NCBI GenBank assembly: GCA_009602725.1
Contig: WELB01000268.1
Span: 115,474 to 131,137, forward strand
Length of the DNA stretch: 15,664 nt
From: Spirogloea muscicola
Taxonomy: Eukaryota; Streptophyta; Zygnematophyceae; Spirogloeales; Spirogloeaceae
Reading direction: 5' to 3'
In this document: in pieces, positions 15,541-15,664 of the stretch
Layout of the letters: each line of letters starts with the position of its first letter
Numbering within the stretch: the stretch's first letter is position 1
Notes under the pieces: generated by a model
What the model saw: the letters and a program-made list of their open reading frames with translations, nothing else
Databases searched by the model: none
Told to the model about the DNA's origin: nothing
Program-made: the position numbers and the translations under genes

Positions 15541-15664
<124 letters not shown>

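Overview
The window looks like nuclear DNA of a photosynthetic eukaryote, most likely a streptophyte alga or early land plant. Signs are canonical GT-AG introns in one gene, a plant-style LxLxL (EAR-like) C-terminus on that gene, and dense decayed retroelements with short dispersed repeats. The lineage call is tentative: retrotransposons carrying a cytosine methyltransferase, as seen here, have been reported from both charophyte algae and Symbiodinium dinoflagellates.

Layout. 1-313 (minus) is the end of a decayed LINE-type ORF running off the left edge. 320-1030 is GC-rich, with a TATA-like site between two GCGTCGGG hairpins and a G-quadruplex-like purine tract. 1040-1950 holds a tRNA-like A box, a hairpin repeat, a TATA-like box followed by a perfect 31-bp palindrome, and tandem repeats; it may be the 5' leader or LTR of the next element. 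1951-8270 is a large tail-to-tail inverted duplication of one retrotransposon: gag, CCHC knuckles, retroviral-type aspartic protease and a DNMT3-like C5 cytosine methyltransferase. 8271-8930 is non-coding. 8940-9890 is a second decayed LINE C-terminus with zinc-binding and nuclease-like motifs. 9891-11970 is a graveyard of short hairpin-bearing repeats. 11970-12410 is an unrecognised, possibly broken coding stretch. 13522-15538 (minus) is a four-exon, alanine/serine-rich, possibly nuclear protein gene with an EAR-like end. 15542-15664 is an uninterrupted T run at the window edge.

The central feature is the inverted pair. The plus arm (1951-4926) continues another 271 nt through methyltransferase motifs IV to VIII, then switches at about 5198-5203 into the minus arm (5198-8270). 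An 11-nt imperfect inverted repeat at the switch suggests fold-back self-priming. About 1.43 kb of the arms differ at only one site I could find, whereas both flanking parts differ at about 6%, which points to gene conversion between arms (or to assembly collapse). Neither arm encodes a whole methyltransferase and no reverse transcriptase or integrase is present, so the locus cannot move by itself. Transcription across it would give a roughly 3-kb hairpin RNA, so it could be a silencing locus against its own family.
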